Part shown: one piece after another, positions 24,292 through 33,000 of the stretch | Numbering within the stretch: position 1 is the first letter of the stretch | How the letters are laid out: every line of letters begins with the position of its first letter | Source of the DNA: Picochlorum sp. 'celeri' | Lineage: Eukaryota; Chlorophyta; Trebouxiophyceae | Assembly (NCBI GenBank): GCA_010909725.1 | Contig: JAACMV010000004.1 | Coordinates: forward strand, 744,001 to 808,000 | DNA: 64,000 nucleotides | Direction of reading: 5' to 3' | Notes under the pieces: model-generated | The model's input: only the letters and a program-made list of their open reading frames with translations | Databases searched by the model: none | Told to the model about the DNA's origin: nothing | Made by a program: the position numbers and the translations under genes

Positions 24292-24314
24292 TTGACGAAT
24301 TTTTTTTAAAGGTT

Positions 24315-25481
24315 CTACTCGCTTTTGTAGACGTGCCATTCATCATCATTATTATTATCCACTAATAATATAATATGCTCTTGTTGTCTGCTACAACACG
24401 TGGCAAATTGTAACGCTGACATTCTTCTCCCCCTCATTCCGGCCAAAATAGTAGCTGCCATCATTTCACATTTTCGAGAAGTCTCCCCATCATCCTTTCT
24501 TTTCCTTTGGACTGCGCCATGATCACTCTCTTGTACCGGACTTGGAGTCTCTACCTGCCTGTCCCTTCTATTTGAACTTGGTCCTGTGGTACCGAGTTGG
24601 GATAGCCATGCATGTCCTGATGGGCTTGTACCAGATGCGTTCTGAGCTTTGCACAGGGTCTTCAAGTCTCTCGTAAGACTATCATGTGTGACATCCACTG
24701 CCATAGTGATGTTGATATCGCTCACAAGTCCCAGAGCATGGGCTTTGTATAGGATGGAAGAGCACAAGCGGACAAGGCAGCACAGTTCGTCCTGCTGGTG
24801 TCCAGTACCGATCTGGCGGGACGCATCCAAAGCATCAGGATGTTTTGGTTGTCCATTGAATCCTGGAAGAAAATCTTCGGTAGGAATTTCTCGACATGGC
24901 AAGATGGAGTCAGGGGACCCATCAAAGACACCCCCATCAAGGGCATTCTGCTCTGATGTGTCGCCACTACCATCTCCTGCTGGTACCATTTTTTGTCGCA
25001 CCGGAGAACGCGGAGAAATATCATCATCCAGAAGGCCATCAAATTTTAATGGCGAACCTTGGAGTAGATCCCCTTCGCAAGACTGCGGCAAAGACCCATT
25101 GAAGCCTTATGCTAATGTGTCACCATCTGCCCCACTTCTTGGCTGCACAGCGCGCGCAGCAACACGCCCTGCGTTATCATTATCTGGTGATCTTTGGCGC
25201 TTACCATTGCCACTCGATGGCGATGGGTACTCTCGAGGATTGATAGCCCTTTCCTGGCGCTCAGATGAAGTAGATGTCAGAATAGATGCTTTCATCAGCG
25301 AGATCTGCGATTCCCTAAGTTTTACGGCATCCTCCCCCTTGATTTTCCTGGAGAGACTTCTGTTCGTCGAGCTTAACAGCGCCTTCCAGTTCTGATTCCG
25401 TGCGAGATCACTATGGCTACCATTGCACCGGATATATGTACAAAGAAGGACACGGATGCATACTGCTGCAGTTCGTGTCAA
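24315..25481 (-). CDS. Unrecognised Ser/Pro-rich protein, gene model uncertain
   Basis: Two in-frame open stretches (25481 to about 25110 and 25091-24315) are separated by one TAA. A 66-bp intron with a GTGCAG donor and CCGCAG acceptor, ending just before 25077, removes the stop and keeps frame, matching local intron lengths. The donor is weak. No in-frame ATG starts the upstream part, so a further 5' exon is probable. The protein carries several Ser/Thr-Pro sites (SPLKFDG, ISPRSPVRQK, VETPSPVQE), a basic patch KRKDDGETSRK, and a hydrophobic helix LCCLVRLCSSILYKAHALGL. No family recognised. The phosphosite-like composition suggests a nuclear regulatory protein, which is only a guess. It starts 23 bp beyond the convergent poly(A) polymerase stop. 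Confidence 0.4.
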
Positions 25482-25499
25482 ATCTCCGAATCTATTCAG

Positions 25500-25901
25500 C
25501 TACATTGACGCCTCAAAAACCATGGAGAGCTCCGTTTTGGCTTCTGTAACTATGGAGGAGGATTTCTCCAATGAAGGTTTGAAATCATCAGTCAACACTA
25601 TACAAAACCTATGTGATGTGCTGCTTCCTTTACTGTCTTCTGGATAGACGATAAGATTTGCATCACCCATGAGACATTTCACTATTCTTTTGAATTGTCT
25701 ATATACACTTTCTGCTGAAAATTCTTCGGGAAAAATGATTTCACAGTGGACAAATGGCAGTTGTCCACCTTCCAGAAGACTGAACCTGTTGCAGGTGTGA
25801 TGAAGTCCACATCGAACCTCGATCGTTCTATTCGTCTCATAATAAATCTCATGGAGTTTGGTTCTGAGACCTTCCTGGAATTCATCGCTAAAGTAGGCCA
25901 T
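25500..25901 (-). CDS. Small unrecognised protein
   Basis: A 133-residue uninterrupted frame from the ATG at 25901 (MAYFSDEFQEGLRTKLHEIY). Its composition looks like a folded mixed alpha/beta protein: VRCGLHHTCNRFSLLEGG, then PFVHCEIIFPEEFSAESVY, FKRIVKCLMGDANLIVYP and HRFCIVLTDDF. No known domain recognised. It lies on the same strand just upstream of the previous gene, only 18 bp from its open frame, so the two could be exons of one gene. A GTTTTTGAGG donor at the end of this frame is possible but does not give a convincing continuation. Confidence 0.45.
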   Translation of the reverse strand: MAYFSDEFQEGLRTKLHEIYYETNRTIEVRCGLHHTCNRFSLLEGGQLPFVHCEIIFPEEFSAESVYRQFKRIVKCLMGDANLIVYPEDSKGSSTSHRFCIVLTDDFKPSLEKSSSIVTEAKTELSMVFEASM

Positions 25902-26650
25902 TGTTCGTTCGTTTGGCAAAGAAAGAGAAAAAGAAAGCAAGAAAACCCCGAAAAGCACTCTATGCTATATCACCGTTGCCTCTGCATATCGGAAATAGTA
26001 ACATGTCTATAAATCGTTGTGAATTGGATAGAAGAAGCCGCGACAAAGTGTTTGTGACAGAATTGTTGATTCGAGATGATCGAGTAGTAGATGTCGCTCG
26101 CAGCGGTTGAAACCGTTTCGAGCGGTGATCAGCTTGCAAACATGGGTTCAACACACATATAAACACCAACATGTCGTATATATGTGATACTAATCACATA
26201 TGACAGCACGTACAAGAGTTTCGGTTTGAAGTTGACTTTGCGTTCGACTACTCTCAGCACTTGAGAAGAAAGACAGTCGGTACCTAAACAGAGAATAATT
26301 ACTACTCCTGTTGGATATATAATATGAATTGGAGGGCTATTACATGTTGCAGTGCCTCATGATGGCGGAGTTTTGCGGATTGATTCTCGAATCGTGTCCT
26401 TCAAAGCGCGGGTAAATTCGAATTCGCGAATTCGATTGACAGCCCCTGTCAAAGGCTCTTTCCCAAGGGATCGTAGGAAACCCTTCCCCGAGATGGTAAT
26501 TGTATCCCATCAAAAGGAACGTTTGACCGGCGATAAGAAGATATGTTAGGAGATGTGAGACTCTCTTGGTCAAAATCGACTTGTGGTGTGATTACAGATG
26601 AATATAAACGTATAGAAGAAGACAATGATGCAAAAAGATAAAAGAACCGG
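25902..26650. other. Gene-poor region upstream of the permuted tRNA, with perfect palindromes
   Basis: About 750 bp with no supportable coding sequence. It contains an 18-bp perfect palindrome TCGAATTCGCGAATTCGA (26418-26435), directly followed by a small hairpin with stem GACAG/CTGTC (26438-26450). Open frames on either strand here (26352-26549 +, 26340-26573 -) lack conserved motifs. No U-snRNA, SRP or RNase P consensus was recognised. Confidence 0.4.
26632..26643 (-). terminator. Candidate Pol III terminator for the permuted tRNA-Ala
   Basis: Reading the minus strand downstream of the tRNA 5' half, TTTT (26643-26640) and TTTTT (26636-26632) occur 7 and 14 bases after the last tRNA base. 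Runs of four or more T are the standard Pol III stop signal. Confidence 0.6.
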
Positions 26651-26753
26651 TTGCAAAGCAGACGCATTCCCACTATGCCACAGCCCCGGTGTTTTGGATG
26701 TTCTTGACACCTTCGATGTGGAGCTGGGAGGAATCGAACCCCCGATCTTCTGC
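26651..26753 (-). tRNA. trnA-UGC: Circularly permuted tRNA-Ala(UGC)
   Basis: On the minus strand the order is: 3' half 26753-26719 (bases 39-73), spacer 26718-26688 (31 nt), 5' half 26687-26651 (bases 1-38). Joined, they form a full cloverleaf. The acceptor GGGGCTG pairs with CAGCTCC with one wobble, G3:U70, the alanine identity pair. The D stem is GCAT/ATGC with loop AGTGGGA. The anticodon stem TCTGC/GCAGA is perfect with loop TTTGCAA, anticodon TGC at 26655-26653. The variable loop is AGATC. The T arm is GGGGG-TTCGATT-CCTCC. The A box TGGCATAGTGG and B box GGTTCGATTCC match consensus in full but in reversed order. No CCA is encoded. Permuted tRNAs are known from Cyanidioschyzon and from some prasinophytes, where they mature through a circular RNA. 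A conventional tRNA on this strand is excluded, because neither half has its partner on the normal side. Confidence 0.93.
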
Positions 26754-26838
26754 ATTTTCGTAGACTCTATATAAAATTTTCTCCAGTATCTGAACTGTGT
26801 TTTACCAACACGCGGTCTTTGATTTTTTTATTTTTTTT

Positions 26839-27024
26839 TCAGCCGTGTTTTCTGCACGCCAAGGCTCTGGACAGCGGATCCGACCGCCCCTTGGTGTGCT
26901 GAAGAAGCAAGAGAGCCGACACGCCAAGGCGCTGAACAGGAGGCATGTTGCCCTGCTTGTCTGCCCAGACTTCTGCACCATAGCCGCGGGAGGATAGGGT
27001 ATCGTTGATCACCATCTTCTTCAT
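26839..27024 (-). CDS. Possible small protein of 61 residues, unconfirmed
   Basis: An ATG-started frame (MKKMVINDTLSSRGYG...) whose GC content is higher than its flanks. It contains RGYGAEVWADKQGNMPPVQR and ends SRALACRKHG. No family recognised. The frame overlaps the CACGCCAAGG repeat structure, which could equally be the reason for the base composition. Kept as a low-confidence candidate. Confidence 0.2.
   Translation of the reverse strand: MKKMVINDTLSSRGYGAEVWADKQGNMPPVQRLGVSALLLLQHTKGRSDPLSRALACRKHG
26855..26939. repeat. Two near-identical 20-mers flanking a complementary segment
   Basis: CACGCCAAGGCTCTGGACAG (26855-26874) and CACGCCAAGGCGCTGAACAG (26920-26939) match at 18 of 20 positions. 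Between them, CCTTGGTGTG (26889-26898) can pair with the first ten bases of either copy, with one G-T pair, so two mutually exclusive hairpins are possible. Confidence 0.6.
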
Positions 27025-27306
27025 CGCCACTTACTTCCTTTATAGTGGCTGTGGAGACCACCAGGGTATATACATTCAATATATTGATGGTGGTGAGTCC
27101 CAGGTATGTATACTGATCCACAACTGGAACAACAGCAGATCATCATCTCCTGAGAAAAGAAGCTTGCGATTCCAGCAAGAGTAATCCTCCACGTTAAGAT
27201 GGCCAAAAATTGGAAAGATACTTTGTTGATACATCACATTCCCAAAAAATAAGAATGTGATTCTTGTGTTTTTGTGACACAGATTTTTCTTACAAGAAAT
27301 ACATCA

Positions 27307-27723
27307 TCAAAAATGAGTATGTTTCCACTGCATGAGGGCTTCCTTCTCTGCATCCGACAACTTTGTTCCCACAATCTCGTCCAACGCAGACTTTTCCGCA
27401 GCAAGAACTCCTTTGGCAGAATGGACATCGTGCTTCTCTGCTTGAGCACGAACCTTGGTCAGCAGCTCTTTCAAGAGTTTTTCGTCCTCCTTTCTGAAAA
27501 AGATGGCCTCCTCAGCATTCTCCTTGTCATCATATCCTATACACAAATAAAATGTCAACAATTGGATGCAAGAATACTAATGATGCAACAGAGACAAACC
27601 TTTAAGTCCCGCAAGAGACCCTGCGAATCGTTCCTCGCACAACCGACCGCAACCCAAAACATTCCTGCTCCGCCCAAATAGATTCATTGCTTTCTTTCCT
27701 GATGTAAGAACGCGAAGAAGCAT
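27307..27723 (-). CDS. Mitochondrial ATP synthase inhibitor IF1-like
   Basis: Exons 27723-27600 and 27536-27307, with the intron splitting a Gly codon; 117 residues. The first ~40 residues (MLLRVLTSGKKAMNLFGRSR...) are basic and free of acidic residues until late, like a mitochondrial presequence. The mature part opens with DDKENAEEAIFFRKEDEKLL, which parallels the IF1 inhibitory segment (KREKAEEDRYFREKxxEQL in animals), then continues as a long amphipathic helix, KELLTKVRAQAEKHD. IF1 blocks reverse ATP hydrolysis by the F1 motor when the membrane is de-energised. The C-terminal half differs from animal IF1, so the call is moderate. It is divergent from Miro, another mitochondrial gene. Confidence 0.6.
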
Positions 27724-27983
27724 TGTGATCAAAATTGACGTTCTCAAGAATGGTGACGTTGGGTAGTAAATACAAGACTGCTGCTCGGCGTCTATTTGTG
27801 TTCGATTTGTCACTGATTTTCTTTCTTATATTGTTTCTCTCACCCCTGCAATGCTACTGGACCTGGTGAATTGCGCACGGCATTCGTCGACAATCTCCCT
27901 TTTTATTATTTTAATTAAGGCATTCATGCCCAACTTGGGCTGTTGCAACCAGATGTGCATCATAATGATACAAAAGAAAAAAA

Positions 27984-29903
27984 ATGAATGGCAAGGGTAA
28001 TCAAGAAGAAGACTCTGTGGTGTATATAACCGTGATTGGTGACCAGGGCGTCGGGAAGACGTCTTTGATCGCTGCTGCTGCGACGGAAACATTTCCCGAC
28101 AACCCTCCACCGGTTCTTCCACCTGCCAAATTACCGGCAGATACCACACCGGAAGGAGTTCCAGTCGTAATTACAGACACGAGCACGAGATCAGAAGACA
28201 AAGAAGCGCTGGAAGCAGCATGTCGGCAAGCCAGTGTTATTGTGCTCTGTTTTCGCATGGAGAAGTTGGAGAGTTTAAGAAGAATTTCTTCATATTGGAT
28301 GCCAGAGTTGAAACGACTACATGTTCAGGTTCCTGTCTTGTTGGTCGGTTGTAAGAGTGATATTCGACCAGCTGATCAGTCTCTGCACAAAGCTGTGCTT
28401 CCGATCGTTAAATCGTATCCTCAGATTGAGACATGTATGGAATGTTCGTCCAAAAAGCTGCAGTTTGTTGGAGAAGTATTCTATTACGCGTTGAAGGCGG
28501 TTGTGTACCCAATGACACCGCTATATGACCCAGAGAGCCAGTTGCTCCAACCACTGTGTGTTCGGGCATTGAAAAGGATATTCGCACTGTGTGACCAAGA
28601 TAAAGATGGGGTTTTAAATGATATAGAGCTCAATGAGTTCCAGATGAGATGCTTTAATGCACCGTTGCAGCCAGAGGAGCTTGCTGGTGTGAAAGAGGTG
28701 GTCAAGTCTCGAATGGAAAATGGCCTCTCGCCAAAGGGTTTCCTCACATTTCAAGGGTTTTTATTCCTCCATGCTTTATTTATAGAACGGGGCCGATTGG
28801 AGACGACGTGGGCTGTCCTATCGAAATTTGGCTATGGGAAGGACCTGAAGCTCAGGGGTGAACTTTTGATGCTGAAGACTGCACAAGACACGCCAATGCA
28901 ACTAACAGAATTCGGAGAGACCTACTTCTATGACATATTCAATAAATTTGACGCTGATAATGACGCTGCCTTATCGACAAGAGAGCAAGAAGACTTGTTT
29001 TCATCATTTCCTGAAGCTCCGTCATTATTGCAGAGAAGTAGTACAAGTTCTGGCATTATTTTTGAGCGAACAAAGAAAGGCCTTTTGACTCGCAATGGTT
29101 TTATGGCAATGTGGAATTATTTAGCTACCAAGTCACCCAAAGAGTTGATAGCAAGTGCCATTTACTTGGGACTTGATTGTGAGAAAGATGGAGCAATTCT
29201 CGCCCAATTATTAGAACCAAGAAAAATGCAGGAGCCCAAAGTAGTACAGTGTAGTTTGTTTTCTCATGATGAAATGGATGTTTCAGAGGCAATCGCAGGA
29301 CTGGTGCAGCCAAACAATCAGTCATCATCCGGTGTGATCTTGGGCTCTGCCGGACTTGTTGAAAAAAACAACAAAACTAGTACTCTGGTTCTGCGATCGG
29401 TGCCTCTATCACTGGCGCCTACAATTATTGAAGCCAGTGATAGATCATCTCGCTTATCTACGTTGGATGCTGCCGCCTTTGCATTTGACTGGTCCAAGCC
29501 CAAACAGATTTCAACTCTTGTAGAAGGCATGCTTTCACTAGCATCTGCCGCAGGGGATACTCTGCCGTGTATTTTAATAGGTTTCAATAGAGATCAAGCT
29601 TCAGAGTCTTTCGTTGCGGAAGTTCAAATGATCTGCGACAGCCTAGGAATATCAGAGCCATTGAATTTTGACCCCAGGGACAGTGGCAGTGTGTACAGTA
29701 ATCTCGTTGATGCCGCATCAACGCCTGAGGGACATATTCCAGAGACTCCGTCTCTCGTAGCAACCAAACGGCACAGGCGCCTGGTGGCTCGTATCACCAT
29801 GTATGCTGGAATTGGTACCCTGGTTGGCATTGCGGGATACTTATCATACAGAGCATACCGTGATTATCGATCCTCGTCCGACCGGGCAGCTACTGCTACA
29901 TAG
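27984..29903 (+). CDS. MIRO: Mitochondrial Rho GTPase (Miro)
   Basis: Single exon of 639 residues. The N-terminal GTPase has P-loop GDQGVGKTS and the plant-style base motif GCKSD. Two EF-hand units follow: DQDKDGVLNDIEL, linked to a Miro-specific helical partner (QGFLFLHALFIERGRLETTW), and a second loop DADNDAALSTRE. The C-terminus carries a single tail-anchor helix (YAGIGTLVGIAGYLSY) with flanking Arg and Lys, placing it in the mitochondrial outer membrane facing the cytosol. The region where Miro normally has its second GTPase (about residues 425-595) keeps a similar length but shows no GxxxxGK(S/T) motif. Miro links mitochondria to motors and ER contacts. Confidence 0.9.
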   Translation: MNGKGNQEEDSVVYITVIGDQGVGKTSLIAAAATETFPDNPPPVLPPAKLPADTTPEGVPVVITDTSTRSEDKEALEAACRQASVIVLCFRMEKLESLRRISSYWMPELKRLHVQVPVLLVGCKSDIRPADQSLHKAVLPIVKSYPQIETCMECSSKKLQFVGEVFYYALKAVVYPMTPLYDPESQLLQPLCVRALKRIFALCDQDKDGVLNDIELNEFQMRCFNAPLQPEELAGVKEVVKSRMENGLSPKGFLTFQGFLFLHALFIERGRLETTWAVLSKFGYGKDLKLRGELLMLKTAQDTPMQLTEFGETYFYDIFNKFDADNDAALSTREQEDLFSSFPEAPSLLQRSSTSSGIIFERTKKGLLTRNGFMAMWNYLATKSPKELIASAIYLGLDCEKDGAILAQLLEPRKMQEPKVVQCSLFSHDEMDVSEAIAGLVQPNNQSSSGVILGSAGLVEKNNKTSTLVLRSVPLSLAPTIIEASDRSSRLSTLDAAAFAFDWSKPKQISTLVEGMLSLASAAGDTLPCILIGFNRDQASESFVAEVQMICDSLGISEPLNFDPRDSGSVYSNLVDAASTPEGHIPETPSLVATKRHRRLVARITMYAGIGTLVGIAGYLSYRAYRDYRSSSDRAATAT

Positions 29904-30006
29904 TAGTTCCAAAATTGTTATTTTTTATGAAATATCATTCATGAACTGACTGTAACGGGTATAACGACGTGCTGCAGCGGGCGCTGAGTTCTTCAAATTT
30001 TCAATC

Positions 30007-33000
30007 ATGCCTGCGTGTCACCCGAATGCCCTCTTGCTGTTGGGTGAAATATCTACAGTTATATCTTCTGGTAGACAAGAAGATTCTTGGGATATTGGAT
30101 CGACAGAGGTATGTCCGTGGGGTATTCAATGGAATATAGCAAGGTGATCACAGTGAGATTCTATTGTGGATTATACAGGCATTGATTCGCACAGAAGATA
30201 ACATTGAGGACGCATTTCATAGTCTACGGGATGAAATATTCAATTGGCGAGGTTCGTTCCCGAGAAATATCCCAGTCTGCCTCTGTTTCCTAGTTTCTCA
30301 CGCTTATTTCTTCTTCTTTTCTGTAGATTGGAGCCGAGTCTGGCCTTTAGATTACCTAAATCCGTTCTTAGAACTTATCAAATCCCCAGAAACGAGCGGA
30401 AAAGTCACATCTGCTGCTTTGCAAGGGATTCAGAGAGTTTTGGAGCAAGATCTTCTGGGTATGTTGCGCGACCGAGTTCTTTGGTGAGATCATGTGCTAC
30501 ATATTTTCGCTTTTTTACTTGTAGGAGATTCAGAAACCGGTGTATCTGAAGCAGTGCAAAACATTGCTGAGGCTGTAACTCAGTGCAAGTTTGAGTCCAG
30601 CACTCTGGCATACGATGAATGTGTGCTGCATGATATACTAGGTGTATTCACGGCGTTAGTTGAATGTGATCAGGTGGAGAAACTCAGTCATGAAAACCTT
30701 ACGAGTATTTTGCAAGCGTGTTATAGGATTGGGCACATGAAGACAGAAAAGAGCAGGCACACGTCTGAATTGCTGACACATTCAGCACAGCGAGCTATGA
30801 ATATTCTGGTAAAAAGCCTTTTCTGCAGATTAAAGGACTCTGAATTGGGAGAGGAAGATGGAGCTTCTCCCATGGCCGTTACTCCATCCTCCATGATTGT
30901 GATGTCAGATGCTGATGGCTCTTCGTCATCGGTGGAAGATGGGGAAGAGGAGACCAAGAATGCCGAGGATCAGTCTACAATGACAGAAGATGCTTTGAAA
31001 TTTGATAATACCAAGTCAGATATGGATAAGTCACATCACGAGATAGTGTCATTGCTACCAGAGATAAAAGTGGATTCATCTGAGGAAGCAGACTGTGCCG
31101 TGTGTTATGGCATCCCTGCTCTGGCAGATGTCACGGGTTTTATAATCAGCATGATCGGTTCAAAACCGTCAAAGCATTACCCAGACCTTGCCCTTTCAGG
31201 TATCGAGTTGATGACGACAGCCATCCAATCAGCTGGGCCAACAATCTCGTCGCACCCTCTGCTGATGAACTTGTTAAAGCAGGATCTCGTCAAAGCATTA
31301 TTTGCAGCGTCGGAACATGGTTCTTTCAGAACATTTGCTGGGATCTGTCAAATTTCTCTTACATTGTATTCGCTGTTCAGAGAACATGTCCTTCCTCAGA
31401 TTGAAGCAATTTTGGGTCTCTTGATTGTTCCCATTGCAGAGGGAAGCAATTCTGCTTCATTTGCTCTTAGGCAGACTGCAATGGAGGGAATCCTTGACTT
31501 TTGCAAACAGCCAGAATTTCCGAGTATGGCTTATATTAATTTTGACTGTCGCCTGGAACACGATAATCTGTTCGAGAAGATCTGTGGTGTTTTGTCAAAA
31601 TGTGGATTTCCAACATCAGATGGTGGCATATCTTCATTTCACTCGGTGTCAATGGCAGGAATGTCCATCATCCTCAATTCCATTAGAAGCAACGAACTTT
31701 ATGAAAACTACAGCAGTCATGATTCTCAAGACCCCTTATCAGGAAGAAATGAATACCGTGATATTTGGACACCATTGTGTGAAGGCAGATTTTTCACCCT
31801 TCCTGGCTCCCCAACAAAGGACCCAAGTTCTCCATGGGCTCTGAGAGCAGAGAAACAATTAAAGAATGATCTGACTTCCGTTGTAGACCATTTCAATAGA
31901 GATCAAAGAAAAGGATTTGAATACTGTCAATCATTGAATTTGCTTCCATCTCCATTGACTGCTATATCTGTTGCCAGGTTCCTTAGAAGCTGTCCAGGAT
32001 TGTCAAAAGCTGCTATTGGAGAAGTTCTGGGGGAACGAGATGACTTCTACGAAGATATCAGAACAGAGTTCTGCAACACTTTTGATTTCACTGGGCTGCG
32101 ATTTGATATTGCTTTGCGGCTTTTCATGGATGCCTTCAGACCCCCAGGGGAAGGACAAAAAATTGATAGAATTGTTCAGTCTTTTGGGAAAAGGTACTAT
32201 CAGCAAGTTCCAACATCTGGCCTGAAAAGCGCTGATGCTGCGTATGTGCTTGCTTTTTCTGTCATCATGTTGAACACAGACCTGCACAATACTCAGAATA
32301 AGAGGAAGATGACACTGGAGGACTTTGCCAGAATAAATCGCAATACCAATGAAGGTGAGCCCATGCCACATGAATTATTGTCAGATATATATACAGCTAT
32401 TTCGAATGACGAATTCAAAATATCTTCGGAGTGCTCAGCTGCTGACCTTAGCCATCAGTTGGTTTTCTGGGTTGCTTTGACAACCAGATCTCGTCAACCT
32501 CGGGGAATGCCAATTAGTGTCGAGGCCATGAGAACTGCCTTTATGGTTTTAAGAAAGGACATGTTCAAGCTAGCATGGGGTCCGACGCTCGCTGCAATAT
32601 CCGTCATCCTCGATGGATCATCGAATCCAAGAATAGTGAAAGAGGCTACACAGACGCTGTTGACTGCAGCAGAGCTCAGCTATCGTTACCAAATCGATGG
32701 AGTTGTTGACCAGATATTGGCATCGTTAGCGAAGTATACAAGTGTATTAGATTCAGAGAATACAAAGCCGATGATAGCGTATGGTGGATCCATAAAGGCT
32801 AGGTCTTCAGTAGAGACCATGTTCAAGATTGTGGACTTGTATGGTGACTCTATCCGTAGTGGCTGGAAGTACATAATTGCAACAATTATGAAGATTTTCC
32901 TCGCAGACTTGCTCACTCCAGCAATAATTGCTGTCGATGGAGGTTTGTGTATAGCTTTAAGATGTTTGATGACATTGTTCTGATTCATAATGACCTTGAC

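Larger units (their letters stand above)
26754..27306. other. Gene-poor region between the permuted tRNA and the IF1-like gene
   Basis: About 550 bp. It holds a repeat pair (26855-26874 and 26920-26939), a 62-codon minus-strand frame, and a long polypyrimidine run ending in CAG on the plus strand (26822-26842) that resembles a 3' splice site without a recognisable exon after it. No established gene is supported. Confidence 0.35.

Noticed and set aside
25077..25142. Programmed stop-codon readthrough or an 18-nt intron at the in-frame TAA
   Set aside because: A 66-bp intron with GT..CAG ends fits local intron sizes and removes the stop, so the exotic explanations are not needed.
26340..26573. 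Minus and plus short ORFs (77 and 65 codons) in the palindrome region
   Set aside because: No motif and no splice logic, and they overlap each other; the palindrome forces matching composition on both strands.
26651..26753. Two tRNA-like fragments as unrelated pseudogene pieces
   Set aside because: Both acceptor and anticodon stems pair fully between the halves and keep the alanine G3:U70, so they belong to one permuted gene.
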